Assembly (NCBI RefSeq): GCF_004363655.1
Contig: NZ_SNZH01000018.1
Location: forward strand, 92,815 to 156,814
Length of the DNA: 64,000 nt
Direction of reading: 5' to 3'
Source of the DNA: Tahibacter aquaticus
Lineage (GTDB): Bacteria; Pseudomonadota; Gammaproteobacteria; Xanthomonadales; Rhodanobacteraceae
Numbering within the stretch: the stretch's first letter is position 1; every line of letters begins with the position of its first letter. The translations under genes were made by a program, and so were the position numbers. Under the pieces are notes generated by a model. The model had not been told where the DNA came from. It did no database searches and saw only the letters and a program-made list of their open reading frames with translations. Shown here piece after piece: positions 8,288 to 17,698 of this stretch.

Positions 8288-9667
8288 ATGTCACAAGAAG
8301 TGAAGGTTCCTGACATCGGCAACTACGCCAATGTGCCGGTGATCGAGATCCTGGTTGCCCCCGGCGAGACGGTGAAGAAAGACCAGGGTCTGCTGACCCT
8401 GGAATCCGACAAGGCGACCATGGAAGTGCCCGCGCCGTTTGCCGGCGTGGTCAAGGAAATCCGCGTCAAGCTGGGCGACGACGTGTCCGAAGGCACGGTC
8501 GTGGCGGTTATCGAAGCCGCCGATGCGGCCGCAGCGCCCAAGCCGGCTGCTGCTGCAGCCGCCGCGCCCGCCAAGGCCGAAGCCGCGCCGGCAGCGCCCG
8601 CTGCGGCGCCGCCACCGCAAGCCGCTGCCGCAGCTCCCACTGCCGCCAATGCCGACTCGTCCCGGCCCGGCATCGACGCCGAGATCGCCGGACCGCGCAC
8701 GCCGCCGGTGCCGTTCGACGCCAGCGTCGTGATGCCGGACAAGGTGCCGCATGCCAGCCCCGCCGTGCGCCTGTTCGCGCGCGAACTCGGCGTCGATCTG
8801 AACCAGGTCAGCGGCAGCGGCCGCAAGGCGCGCATCACGCGCGAAGACGTGCAGAACTATGTCAAACAGGCCCTGGCCGGTGGCGCCGCACCGCGCGCTG
8901 CGGCGGCGCCGGTCGCTGCCGGCGGTGGACTGAACCTGCTGCCCTGGCCGCAAGTGGATTTCTCCAAGTTTGGCGAAACCGAGACGCGCGCGCTGTCGCG
9001 CATCAAGAAGATTTCCGGTGCCAACCTGGCGCGCAACTGGGTCATGATTCCGCACGTCACCCAGCATGACGACGCCGACATCACCGAACTGGAAGCGCTG
9101 CGCGTACTCATCAACAAGGAAAACGAGAAGGCCGGCGTAAAGCTGACCATGCTCGCCTTCCTGATCAAGGCCGTGGTGTCTGCGCTGAAGAAATTCCCCG
9201 ATTTCAACGCCTCGCTCGACGCCTCGGGCGACAACCTCGTGCTGAAGAAGTATTTCCACGTCGGCTTTGCCGCCGATACGCCCAACGGCCTGGTCGTGCC
9301 GGTGCTCAAGGATGCTGACAAGAAGGGCGTGCTCGACATCGCGCGGGAAAGCGGCGAACTGGCGGCCAAGGCGCGCGAAGGCAAGCTCGGCCCGGCCGAC
9401 ATGTCCGGCGGCTGCTTCTCCATCTCCTCGCTGGGCGGCATCGGCGGCACCGCGTTCACGCCGATCGTGAATGCACCCGAAGTCGCCATCCTCGGCGTGT
9501 CCAAGTCGGCGACCAAGCCGGTCTGGGACGGCAAGGCCTTCCAGCCGCGCCTGATCCTGCCGCTGTCGCTGAGCTACGACCATCGCGTCATCGACGGCGC
9601 TTCGGCCGCGCGCTTCACCGCCTATCTCGGCCAGGTGCTGGCCGATATGCGCCGTACCTTGCTCTGA
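8288..9667 (+). CDS. aceF: Pyruvate dehydrogenase E2, dihydrolipoamide acetyltransferase
   Basis: 459 residues from ATG 8288, preceded by GGGAGGG; an in-frame ATG at 8258 lacks such a site. One lipoyl domain (1-80) has the modified Lys at residue 42 in ESDKATMEVP. An Ala/Pro linker follows, then the E3-binding domain (HASPAVRLFARELGVDL), a second linker, and the acyltransferase core ending SYDHRVIDGASAARF with the catalytic His and Asp. It carries acetyl groups from E1 to CoA. No E1 gene (aceE) is next to it in the window. Confidence 0.95.
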   Translation: MSQEVKVPDIGNYANVPVIEILVAPGETVKKDQGLLTLESDKATMEVPAPFAGVVKEIRVKLGDDVSEGTVVAVIEAADAAAAPKPAAAAAAAPAKAEAAPAAPAAAPPPQAAAAAPTAANADSSRPGIDAEIAGPRTPPVPFDASVVMPDKVPHASPAVRLFARELGVDLNQVSGSGRKARITREDVQNYVKQALAGGAAPRAAAAPVAAGGGLNLLPWPQVDFSKFGETETRALSRIKKISGANLARNWVMIPHVTQHDDADITELEALRVLINKENEKAGVKLTMLAFLIKAVVSALKKFPDFNASLDASGDNLVLKKYFHVGFAADTPNGLVVPVLKDADKKGVLDIARESGELAAKAREGKLGPADMSGGCFSISSLGGIGGTAFTPIVNAPEVAILGVSKSATKPVWDGKAFQPRLILPLSLSYDHRVIDGASAARFTAYLGQVLADMRRTLL

Positions 9668-9698
9668 CCGGCGGCAGCGCAGGATCGCCGGCAACCTC

Positions 9699-10364
9699 AT
9701 GGACGTGGAATTCGAAGACATCCGGATCGTCGATCTGGACCTGGCCAAGACCACCTGGTCGCGGGTGCACGATTCCCTGCGCGTGATGTATCTGCGCCTG
9801 GACCGCCATCCCCCCGATGTGGACTGGGGCCGGCTGTTCTTCGAAGAGCGCGAGACCCGCATCGTCGCGCGCCGGCGCGGCCTGTGGCTGGAAGACAACT
9901 ACATCAGCTTCGACTCGCTGCCGGCAGAAGTGGAAAAGATCCATATTCCCGATATTCGCCTGTCCGTCGCCTACGCCAACCGCAAATACCGCGAGCTGTG
10001 CTGGCAGCGCCGGCTCAAGCGATTGGAGGAACAGGCCGGCCGGCGCAGCGAGCAGGATGAAATGCAGGCGCTGCAGCAGCGCGTGCGCAGCCTGCTGGAG
10101 CCGGAAAGCCCCACTGCACCGTTGGCCGGGCGCGTCGTCAAGGTCGCCGGCAGTACGGCGGACAGCAGGGCTGTATCGGTCGGCCGTAGTGCCGCCGCTG
10201 CCGCGTCAACGCCTGCCATTCCCGACACCGTCGCCGAACCAGCGCTGCCAGCAGCGCCGGCGGCGGCGCCATCCGATCCACTCGCCGAATTCGAACGGCG
10301 GCGCGACGCGCTCAAGCAGCAGTTTCGCCTCGCCGCCGCCCAACAGGACAAGGAGCAGAAATAA
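9699..10364 (+). CDS. Unrecognised protein between E2 and E3 of pyruvate dehydrogenase
   Basis: 221 residues. Residues 1-90 look like a folded beta-rich domain (EFEDIRIVDLDLAKTTW, RIVARRRGLWLEDNYISF). Residues ~95-130 are a charged coiled-coil-like helix, and 135-200 are an Ala/Pro/Val linker much like those in lipoyl proteins, before a final helix. No signal peptide or membrane segment. It starts 31 nt after aceF and its TAA overlaps the lpdA ATG (TAATG), so it is translated with the complex. I recognise no family. It could tether or regulate the complex; that is inference from position. Confidence 0.7.
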   Translation: MDVEFEDIRIVDLDLAKTTWSRVHDSLRVMYLRLDRHPPDVDWGRLFFEERETRIVARRRGLWLEDNYISFDSLPAEVEKIHIPDIRLSVAYANRKYRELCWQRRLKRLEEQAGRRSEQDEMQALQQRVRSLLEPESPTAPLAGRVVKVAGSTADSRAVSVGRSAAAAASTPAIPDTVAEPALPAAPAAAPSDPLAEFERRRDALKQQFRLAAAQQDKEQK

Positions 10365-12157
10365 TGGCAACGACAGAAGTCAAAGTGCCCGATATTGGCG
10401 GCGTCACCGTGCCGGTGATCGAAGTGCTGGTCAAGGTTGGCGATACGGTCAAGAAGGAGCAGGGCCTGGTCACGCTGGAGTCGGACAAGGCGACCATGGA
10501 AGTGCCCTCGACCGTGGCCGGCGTGGTCAAGGAGATCAAGGTCAAGCTCGGCGACGAACTTGCCGAAGGCGCCGTAGTGGCGCTGATCGAAACCGCAGCA
10601 GCGGCTGCCGCCGCCCCCGCGGCCGACAAGCCCGCCGCTGCGCCGGCTGCCCCTGCAGCCGCGAGCGCGGCCAAGCCCGCCGACAAGCCGGCAGAGAAAC
10701 CCGCCGCGCCGGCCCCGGCCGCCGCTGCAGCGAGCGGACGCCAGGCCGATGTCGAAGCCCAGCTCGTGGTGATTGGCGCTGGGCCCGGCGGCTATACCGC
10801 TGCTTTCCGTGCCGCCGATCTGGGCCAGAAGGTCGTGCTGATCGAACGTTATGCGGCACTGGGCGGCGTCTGCCTCAATGTCGGCTGCATTCCGTCCAAG
10901 GCGCTGCTGCATGCGGCGCGCGTGATCGACGAAGCCCGGCAGTTCGCCAACCACGGCATCAGCTTCGGTGAACCGGTCATCGACCTGGACAAGCTGCGCG
11001 CACACAAGACCGCCGTCGTCGCCCAGCTCACCGGCGGCCTGGCCGGCATGAGCAAGCAGCGCAAGGTAACGGTGCTCACCGGCACTGCCAAATTCGTTTC
11101 GCCGAACGAGATCGAAGTCACTGGCGCCGACGGCAGCAAGCTCGTGCGCTTCGACAACGCCATCATCGCCGCCGGTTCGCAGGCGGTGAAGCTGCCCGGC
11201 TTCCCCTGGGACGACAAGCGCATGATGGACTCCACCGACGCGCTGGACCTGGCCGATATTCCCGCCAGCCTGCTCGTCGTCGGCGGCGGCATCATCGGCC
11301 TGGAAATGGCCTGCGTCTATGAGGCGCTGGGTACAAAAATCACCGTTGTGGAAATGCTCGACCAGCTCATGCCGGGTGCCGATCCCGACCTGGTACGCCC
11401 GCTGCAGCAGCGCCTGCAGAAGCGCTACGCCGGCATTCACCTGAAGACCAAGGTGGCGAAGATCGAAGCCAAGGCCGAAGGGTTGCTGGCGACGTTCGAA
11501 GGCGACAAGGCGCCCGAGCCCACGCTGTATGACCGCGTCCTTGTCGCCATCGGCCGCACACCCAACGGCGGCAAGCTCGACGCGCACAAGGCCGGCGTCA
11601 CGGTGACCGAGCGCGGTTTCATTCCGGTCGACCGGCAGATGCGCACCAACGTGCCGCATATCTTTGCCATCGGCGACTTGGTCGGCAATCCCATGCTGGC
11701 GCACAAGGCCACGCACGAAGGCAAGGTCGCGGCCGAAGTCGCTGCCGGCCAGAAGAGCGAATTCGTCGCCCGCGTGATTCCCAGCGTGGCCTATACCGAT
11801 CCGGAAATCTCCTGGGTTGGCGTGACCGAGACCGAAGCGAAGAAGCAGGGCATTGCCTACGGCGTGGGCAAGTTCCCGCACGCGGCCTCGGGCCGTGCCA
11901 TCGGCATAGGCCGTACCGAAGGCTTCACCAAGCTGATCTTCGACGAAGCGACCCACCGCATCATCGGTGCCGGTATCGTGGCGCCGAACGCGGGCGACCT
12001 GATCGCCGAAGTCGCCCATGCCATCGAAATGGGCTCGGAAGCCGCCGACATCGGCCTCACCATCCATCCGCACCCGACCCTGAGCGAGTCGGTCGGCATG
12101 GCGGCAGAAGTGTACGAGGGTACTTGTACTGATATTTTCGTGCCGAAGCGCAAATAG
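10364..12157 (+). CDS. lpdA: Dihydrolipoamide dehydrogenase (E3) with N-terminal lipoyl domain
   Basis: 597 residues. Residues 1-80 are a lipoyl domain nearly identical in pattern to that of aceF, with the modified Lys at 42. An Ala/Pro linker runs to ~125. Then come the FAD-binding LVVIGAGPGGYTAAFRAADLG, the redox disulfide GGVCLNVGCIPSKALL, the NAD-binding VVGGGIIGLEMACVYEALG, and the C-terminal interface HPHPTLSES with the catalytic His. It reoxidises dihydrolipoamide. Lipoyl-fused E3 proteins are known in several proteobacteria. Start is coupled to the preceding stop. Confidence 0.95.
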   Translation: MATTEVKVPDIGGVTVPVIEVLVKVGDTVKKEQGLVTLESDKATMEVPSTVAGVVKEIKVKLGDELAEGAVVALIETAAAAAAAPAADKPAAAPAAPAAASAAKPADKPAEKPAAPAPAAAAASGRQADVEAQLVVIGAGPGGYTAAFRAADLGQKVVLIERYAALGGVCLNVGCIPSKALLHAARVIDEARQFANHGISFGEPVIDLDKLRAHKTAVVAQLTGGLAGMSKQRKVTVLTGTAKFVSPNEIEVTGADGSKLVRFDNAIIAAGSQAVKLPGFPWDDKRMMDSTDALDLADIPASLLVVGGGIIGLEMACVYEALGTKITVVEMLDQLMPGADPDLVRPLQQRLQKRYAGIHLKTKVAKIEAKAEGLLATFEGDKAPEPTLYDRVLVAIGRTPNGGKLDAHKAGVTVTERGFIPVDRQMRTNVPHIFAIGDLVGNPMLAHKATHEGKVAAEVAAGQKSEFVARVIPSVAYTDPEISWVGVTETEAKKQGIAYGVGKFPHAASGRAIGIGRTEGFTKLIFDEATHRIIGAGIVAPNAGDLIAEVAHAIEMGSEAADIGLTIHPHPTLSESVGMAAEVYEGTCTDIFVPKRK

Positions 12158-12167
12158 GAGGCGGTGT

Positions 12168-12719
12168 ATGCGGCGCGCGAACCTGGTGCTCCTATCGTTG
12201 CTGGGAATCGGCGCTGCGCTCGGCGTCGTTTCCAACGCGGCAGCCTGTTCCTGCCGCCGCGGTTCGGCAGAAGACGCGGTGGCGGCGGCGCGCAACATCG
12301 CCCTGGTCACCATCCAGAGTGTGCGTGTCGCCGAGGTTGCTGGCGACAAGTCCGGCGAATCCGACAGGCGCGGCCCGCAGCGCGGCCGCTTCACCCTCGT
12401 GCGCCAGCTCAAGGGCGAGTTGGCACAGGACGAGGAAATCAGTGCGGGTTACGGCTTCGGCGATTGCGGTGCACCGCTGGTCGTCGGCACGAGCTATGTC
12501 GTGTTCGACGACGGCGGGCCGCCGCAACTCGCCCTTTGCCGCGGATTCTTCGGGCCGTATCTGCTCTATGGCGACGAACGATCCGACGCCAAGATCACGC
12601 GCTTCGTCGATGCGCTTGTCGCGCACGTGAAGACGGGCGCGCCGATAGCGCGTCCGCCGTCGCCGCTCTGGGGCATCGACGACTCCAGCGCTGTCTGGTT
12701 CGGGCCGCCGCAGGATTGA
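12168..12719 (+). CDS. Small secreted Cys-containing protein, TIMP/NTR-like
   Basis: 183 residues. A signal peptide (LVLLSLLGIGAALGVVSNAAA) is followed at once by CSCRRG, and the mature protein has further cysteines in GDCGAP and ALCRGF. An N-terminal CxC after the leader, a short beta-barrel-like body (RFTLVRQLKGE, SYVVFDDGG) and a late Cys recall bacterial tissue-inhibitor-of-metalloproteinase-like (netrin-type) proteins. Function unknown. AGGAGG lies right after the lpdA stop, 10 nt before the ATG, so it is likely read from the pyruvate dehydrogenase transcript although the roles look unrelated. Confidence 0.55.
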   Translation: MRRANLVLLSLLGIGAALGVVSNAAACSCRRGSAEDAVAAARNIALVTIQSVRVAEVAGDKSGESDRRGPQRGRFTLVRQLKGELAQDEEISAGYGFGDCGAPLVVGTSYVVFDDGGPPQLALCRGFFGPYLLYGDERSDAKITRFVDALVAHVKTGAPIARPPSPLWGIDDSSAVWFGPPQD

Positions 12720-12814
12720 CTGAAGCGCCATGGCGCTACTTAACCCGGCGAACAGCCAGCGCAGGAAGCGGCGCAAGGGGCTGTGGTCCCTGGTGCCCGT
12801 GCAAATCTGCCAGC

Positions 12815-14161
12815 TTATCTATCGTCGGGCTGCGTCATGATTTCTGCGGCTGGGCGCAACCTGATGTCGATCAGTTTCAACGCCTGTTCGGTCGTGTTGC
12901 CGCGGACTACGGCGGCGATGCTGGCGTCGTCGTCCACCAGTTGCTGCAGCCGGGCTATTTGCTCCGCGCTGGCCCACACCAGGCTATTGCCGTGCTGGTT
13001 CCATTGGTTGAGCAGAGTCGGTATTTCGCTGCGCAAGTCTGGCCTGTGTGCATAGACCTGCAGCAGGAAGGTCAGCCGCTCCCACTTGTCTGCGAATCGC
13101 TGCGCTACGATCAGTCGCGCAAAATCATCGGCCGGCCGGCTGGGTTGCAGTAGCGACAACAGCTGCGCGGCAGTGAATTGTGCCTTTATGCGCCGCGCGA
13201 TCCGCGCAGCTTCGTCGGCAACCGATTGGACGCTGTCCGACAGGGCGGCGAGCACCTGCGCTTGCGCGTCCATGCCGAGTCGGCGGCTGTAGGCGACCAG
13301 TGCATCGCGGCGGATCGCGGCACTCGGATGGACCAGTCGTTCCCGCAACAAGCCGATGTCCTGCGCATCGCCGTACTCGCCCACACCCCACAGTGCAATG
13401 CGCAGCTTGTGTCCGACGGCGTGATCCAACGCCTCCCGGAAGCAGCCGGCCACATCGAAACCGAGCGCGGCAAGATGACGTGCGGCGATGGCGCGAATGG
13501 ACCGATGCTTGTCGAACAGAAACGGTTCGACCCGGCCTGCTTCGATTTCGCCGCGGAGCATCAGGCGCAGTGCCGTGCGGCGTGTCGGCAAGAACCGGTT
13601 CGTCAGCGCGATGGCAAGCAGGTCTGGGCGCAGCCTGCCGTCCGGGGCGCTGAGCAGTGCTGTCGCGTTCAGCGATATCAACGCGTCGGCGTGAGACAGC
13701 GCGATTCGAGCCAGCGCTTCGTCGTCTGCGAGGCGGTGTTCGATGGCGAATTTCATGCAGGCACGCGCCACGGCCGAATGCGGGCTATCGATACCCGCGA
13801 GCACGTACGTACGGCCTTCTTCGCGGAGGAAGGTTTCGATCTGACCGACGAAGCGGCGATGGTCGTCCCTGCCAAGGCTGAGCAGATGCTTGAATTGCGG
13901 CAGGCACTGCACGAATGTCGCTACATTCTCGCTCGTCGCGAACTGCAACACGGCATGGCGGGCGATGCCGCGTACCGGCGCCACCCAGTCGTTGACGCGC
14001 TCGATCAGCGCAGGTAGTACGCTGCTGTCGCCCAGCGACGCAAGACGGCGTACGGCTTCCTCGCGCACGTAGCCGCTGGAGTTTCCGCTGAGTTGCAGCA
14101 GTTGCTGCATATCCGGTGCAGGCTCGAAATACCATTGTCGCCAATCAAAGATTGCAGCCAT
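12815..14161 (-). CDS. HEAT-repeat protein
   Basis: 448 residues from ATG 14161 (GGAG precedes it); an in-frame start at 14200 lacks a good site. There are repeated ~30-residue helical hairpins, for example YVREEAVRRLASLGDSSVLPALIERV, VRGIARHAVLQFA, SIRAIAARHLAALGF and AIRRDALVAYSRRLG. This is the HEAT/PBS-lyase-like alpha-solenoid pattern. No signal peptide or catalytic motif, so probably a cytoplasmic scaffold that binds proteins. It is convergent with the TIMP-like gene. Partner unknown. Confidence 0.75.
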   Translation of the reverse strand: MAAIFDWRQWYFEPAPDMQQLLQLSGNSSGYVREEAVRRLASLGDSSVLPALIERVNDWVAPVRGIARHAVLQFATSENVATFVQCLPQFKHLLSLGRDDHRRFVGQIETFLREEGRTYVLAGIDSPHSAVARACMKFAIEHRLADDEALARIALSHADALISLNATALLSAPDGRLRPDLLAIALTNRFLPTRRTALRLMLRGEIEAGRVEPFLFDKHRSIRAIAARHLAALGFDVAGCFREALDHAVGHKLRIALWGVGEYGDAQDIGLLRERLVHPSAAIRRDALVAYSRRLGMDAQAQVLAALSDSVQSVADEAARIARRIKAQFTAAQLLSLLQPSRPADDFARLIVAQRFADKWERLTFLLQVYAHRPDLRSEIPTLLNQWNQHGNSLVWASAEQIARLQQLVDDDASIAAVVRGNTTEQALKLIDIRLRPAAEIMTQPDDR

Positions 14162-14354
14162 AGTGATCTCCAGAAAGACACAGCGCGAAGCCTTGCCCAA
14201 GGCGCTGGCGAACCCATTGTTTGGCAGCAGATCAGCTTAGTGCACTGGCCGAACGCGGGTAAAGGTTATGACGCCGGTTGCCCGGAGCAGGCCACAAATC
14301 GGCCCTTCTGCTCGCGCATACTTTGTATTCGACATCCGACACACGAGAACTTCC

Positions 14355-15047
14355 ATGCGCACCCTGGGCCTGCTAGCCGGCATGAGCTGGGAATCCACCA
14401 TCCCCTACTACCGCATCATCAACGAACGCGTGCGCGACAGGCTCGGCGGCCTGCATTCGGCGCAGCTGCTGATGTACAGCGTCGATTTCGCCGGTATAGA
14501 GAAACTGCAGAGGGCCGGCGACTGGGACGAGGCTGGCCGCCAGCTGGCCGGCGCCGCGGCGGCCTTGCAGCGCGCCGGTGCGCAAGCCATCGTGATCTGC
14601 ACCAACACCATGCACAAGGTGGCGGCGCCGATCGAGGTGGCCAGTGGCCTGCCGCTGCTGCATATCGCCGATGCGACCGCGCTGCAGGTGAAGGCGGCCG
14701 GACTGCAGCGCATAGGCCTGCTCGGCACGCGCTTCACCATGGAACAGGATTTCTACAGCGGCCGCCTGGCCGCGCACGGACTGGACGTGCTCGTGCCCGA
14801 AGCCGGACAGCGCGACCAGGTGCATCGCATCATCTACGACGAGCTTTGCCGCGGCCAGGTGCTGCAGCCGTCGCGGGTGATCTATCGCGACATCATGGCC
14901 GATCTGGTAGCGCGCGGTGCCCAGGGCATCATCCTGGGCTGTACCGAGATCGGCCTGCTGGTCGGCCCCGGCGATACCGCTGTACCCACCTTCGATACCA
15001 CGCGCATCCATGCCGAAGCCGCGGCGGACTGGGCGCTGGCCGACTGA
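14355..15047 (+). CDS. Aspartate/glutamate racemase family protein
   Basis: 230 residues. The PLP-independent two-cysteine racemase motifs are present: VICTNTMHK with the first catalytic Cys and IILGCTEIGLLV with the second, plus the opening GLLAGMSWEST. This is the YgeA-like amino-acid racemase subgroup and would make D-Asp, D-Glu or a broader D-amino acid in the cytoplasm. The ATG at 14355 fits the family's N-terminus (MRTLGLLAGMSW). It stands alone, 193 nt from the divergent HEAT gene. Confidence 0.88.
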   Translation: MRTLGLLAGMSWESTIPYYRIINERVRDRLGGLHSAQLLMYSVDFAGIEKLQRAGDWDEAGRQLAGAAAALQRAGAQAIVICTNTMHKVAAPIEVASGLPLLHIADATALQVKAAGLQRIGLLGTRFTMEQDFYSGRLAAHGLDVLVPEAGQRDQVHRIIYDELCRGQVLQPSRVIYRDIMADLVARGAQGIILGCTEIGLLVGPGDTAVPTFDTTRIHAEAAADWALAD

Positions 15048-15213
15048 AGCAGGTCTTGTGCGGCGAGGTTGCCGCTGGGGAAACAGTTCATTCACGCACC
15101 GGGCGCAACCATGGCCTTGATTGCGTACTGCGTATCCTCACGTCGTCGCGACGCCCCGGCCCAAGGACGGGGCCGTCCATGCTTTCCGTCGAAAATCCAC
15201 AAGGAGTTCTGCC

Positions 15214-15831
15214 ATGAAACTGTATTTCTCTCCCGGTGCCTGCTCGCTGTCGCCGCACATCGTGTTGCGCGAACTCGGCCTGCCGTTCGAGGCGGTCAAG
15301 GTCGATCTGGGCAGCAAGAAGACCGCCGATGGCGGCGATTTCAAGGCGATCAACCCCAAGGGCTACGTGCCCACGCTGCAGCTGGACAACGGCCAGATCC
15401 TCACCGAAGGTCCGGCCATCGTGCAGTACCTGGCCGACCTCAAGCCCGAGGCCAAGCTGGCCCCGGCCAATGGCAGCTGGGAGCGCTACCAGTTGCAGGA
15501 ATGGCTGAATTTCATCTCTACCGAAATCCACAAACAGTTCAGCCCGCTGTTCAATGCCGCCAACCCCGACTCGGTCAAGGACGCGCAGAAGACCAAGCTG
15601 GCGCAGCGCTTCGCCGAAATCTCGCCGCTGCTGGAAAAGCAGGACTACCTCACCGGCAGCGATTTCAGCGTGGCCGACGCCTACCTGTTCACCGTGCTGG
15701 GCTGGAGCAAGTACTTCCACATTGACCTGAACCAGTGGCCGGGCATTGCCGGCTTTGTCGAGCGTGTGTCGGCGCGACCGGCCGTGGCCGCGGCCGTGGA
15801 GTTCGAGGCGCAGGCGAAGAAGGCCGCCTGA
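15214..15831 (+). CDS. gstA: Glutathione S-transferase GstA (beta class)
   Basis: 205 residues. The beta-class signature is clear: MKLYFSPGACSLSPHIVLRE with the catalytic Cys10, NPKGYVPTLQL with the cis-Pro, and LTEGPAIVQYLAD. The C-domain has GSDFSVADAYLFTVLGW. The strong AAGGAG site sits 10 nt before the ATG. Bacterial beta-class enzymes bind glutathione, including as a mixed disulfide, and act in the cytoplasm or periplasm; no signal peptide here. Confidence 0.92.
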   Translation: MKLYFSPGACSLSPHIVLRELGLPFEAVKVDLGSKKTADGGDFKAINPKGYVPTLQLDNGQILTEGPAIVQYLADLKPEAKLAPANGSWERYQLQEWLNFISTEIHKQFSPLFNAANPDSVKDAQKTKLAQRFAEISPLLEKQDYLTGSDFSVADAYLFTVLGWSKYFHIDLNQWPGIAGFVERVSARPAVAAAVEFEAQAKKAA

Positions 15832-15835
15832 AGAC

Positions 15836-15928
15836 TGCAATCGCCAATTCGCTGTTGCTCATCGCACACCCTTTGGGAGCGCCGCCGCGCACTCCGCAGC
15901 AAGCGATGAGCGCAGCGAATTGCGCCGC
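15836..15928. repeat. REP-like inverted repeat, copy B
   Basis: Arms at 15836-15872 (CAATTCGCTGTTGCTCATCGC type) and 15903-15928 (GCGATGAGCGCAGCGAATTG), inverted and 30 nt apart. Same core as the 2.5 kb copy. It lies between the convergent gstA and ABM genes. Confidence 0.8.
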
Positions 15929-16002
15929 AAGCCTCTCCCCCATAGCGGCCCGCGCGAATTGCCGGTCCACAGAGTGCTTGTCAGGAAATCTCCAGCGGGT
16001 AG

Positions 16003-16338
16003 CTACTTCGCCGGCTGGCTGAGCGTCGGGTCCGCAATCTGCTCGGCGACCTCGTAATGCCGCACCAGCGGTTCCATCTCCAGCAGGAATTCCTCGTCCG
16101 CGTCCCAGTAGCGCGAACGCTCGGCTTCCTTGCCGGCGAAGCGGCGCACCGCTTCCATCGAATCCCATAGCGAGATGATCTGGAACTCGCAGTGCTCGCC
16201 CTGCACGCGGCGTATCACCTGTACGCCCCGGTTGCCCGGCGTCTGGGCGAAGTCGCGCAGGCCGGTGTCGCGCAGGTGTTCCAGGTATTCGTCGGCCCTG
16301 CTTGCCAGGGTCACGCCACGCCAGACACGGGCAATCAT
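16003..16338 (-). CDS. Antibiotic biosynthesis monooxygenase (ABM) domain protein
   Basis: 111 residues covering a single ABM ferredoxin-like domain: MIARVWRGVTLASRADEYLEHL opens it, then NRGVQVIRRVQGEHCEF and ISLWDSMEAVRRFAGKEAERSRYW, ending LEMEPLVRHYEV. Small stand-alone ABM proteins oxidise aromatic or heme-like substrates, or act only as dimeric binding domains. The substrate here is unknown. Start is the ATG at 16338; the neighbours give no pathway context. Confidence 0.85.
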   Translation of the reverse strand: MIARVWRGVTLASRADEYLEHLRDTGLRDFAQTPGNRGVQVIRRVQGEHCEFQIISLWDSMEAVRRFAGKEAERSRYWDADEEFLLEMEPLVRHYEVAEQIADPTLSQPAK

Positions 16339-16671
16339 GCGCCATCTCCGTTCGGGTTCGCGCCGGCAGCTTAGGCCAAAGCTGCCGCCCTGGGAATCGC
16401 GCCGCTGTTGCCGTTGCAGGGTTCAGCGACGCCACGGCCGCTGCTTTTCGGTGATTTGGGTCACGAAAGCGCCGACAGACGGTACATTACGCGGAATAAG
16501 CCACGGGTCCGCATGCTTATACTGCGGCCGGGACTGAACGCCGGGCCGGACTCGATCCAGCCTGGCCGGATGCAGCCACCCCGGTAGGCGCCGCTGCAGG
16601 ATGCAGCAGTGCCGTCGGCAACGATCCGGAATCCGGACCGTGGCCAAGGGGAAACCGATGGGGAGAAGTTC
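16339..16671. other. 333-nt divergent gap upstream of the sensor kinase
   Basis: No gene seen. A -10-like TATACT occurs at 16518-16523, with no clear -35. The gap carries the promoters of the divergent ABM and kinase genes. An in-frame ATG at 16609 would extend the kinase by 21 hydrophilic residues; I prefer the GTG at 16672. Confidence 0.35.
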
Positions 16672-17691
<1,020 letters not shown>

Positions 17692-17698
17692 GGCGCAC

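Noticed and set aside
8291..12412. Very long minus-strand open frames opposite aceF and lpdA
   Set aside because: High GC removes stops on the opposite strand. The plus-strand translations are clear pyruvate dehydrogenase subunits; the minus frames are His/Gln/Arg-rich shadows.
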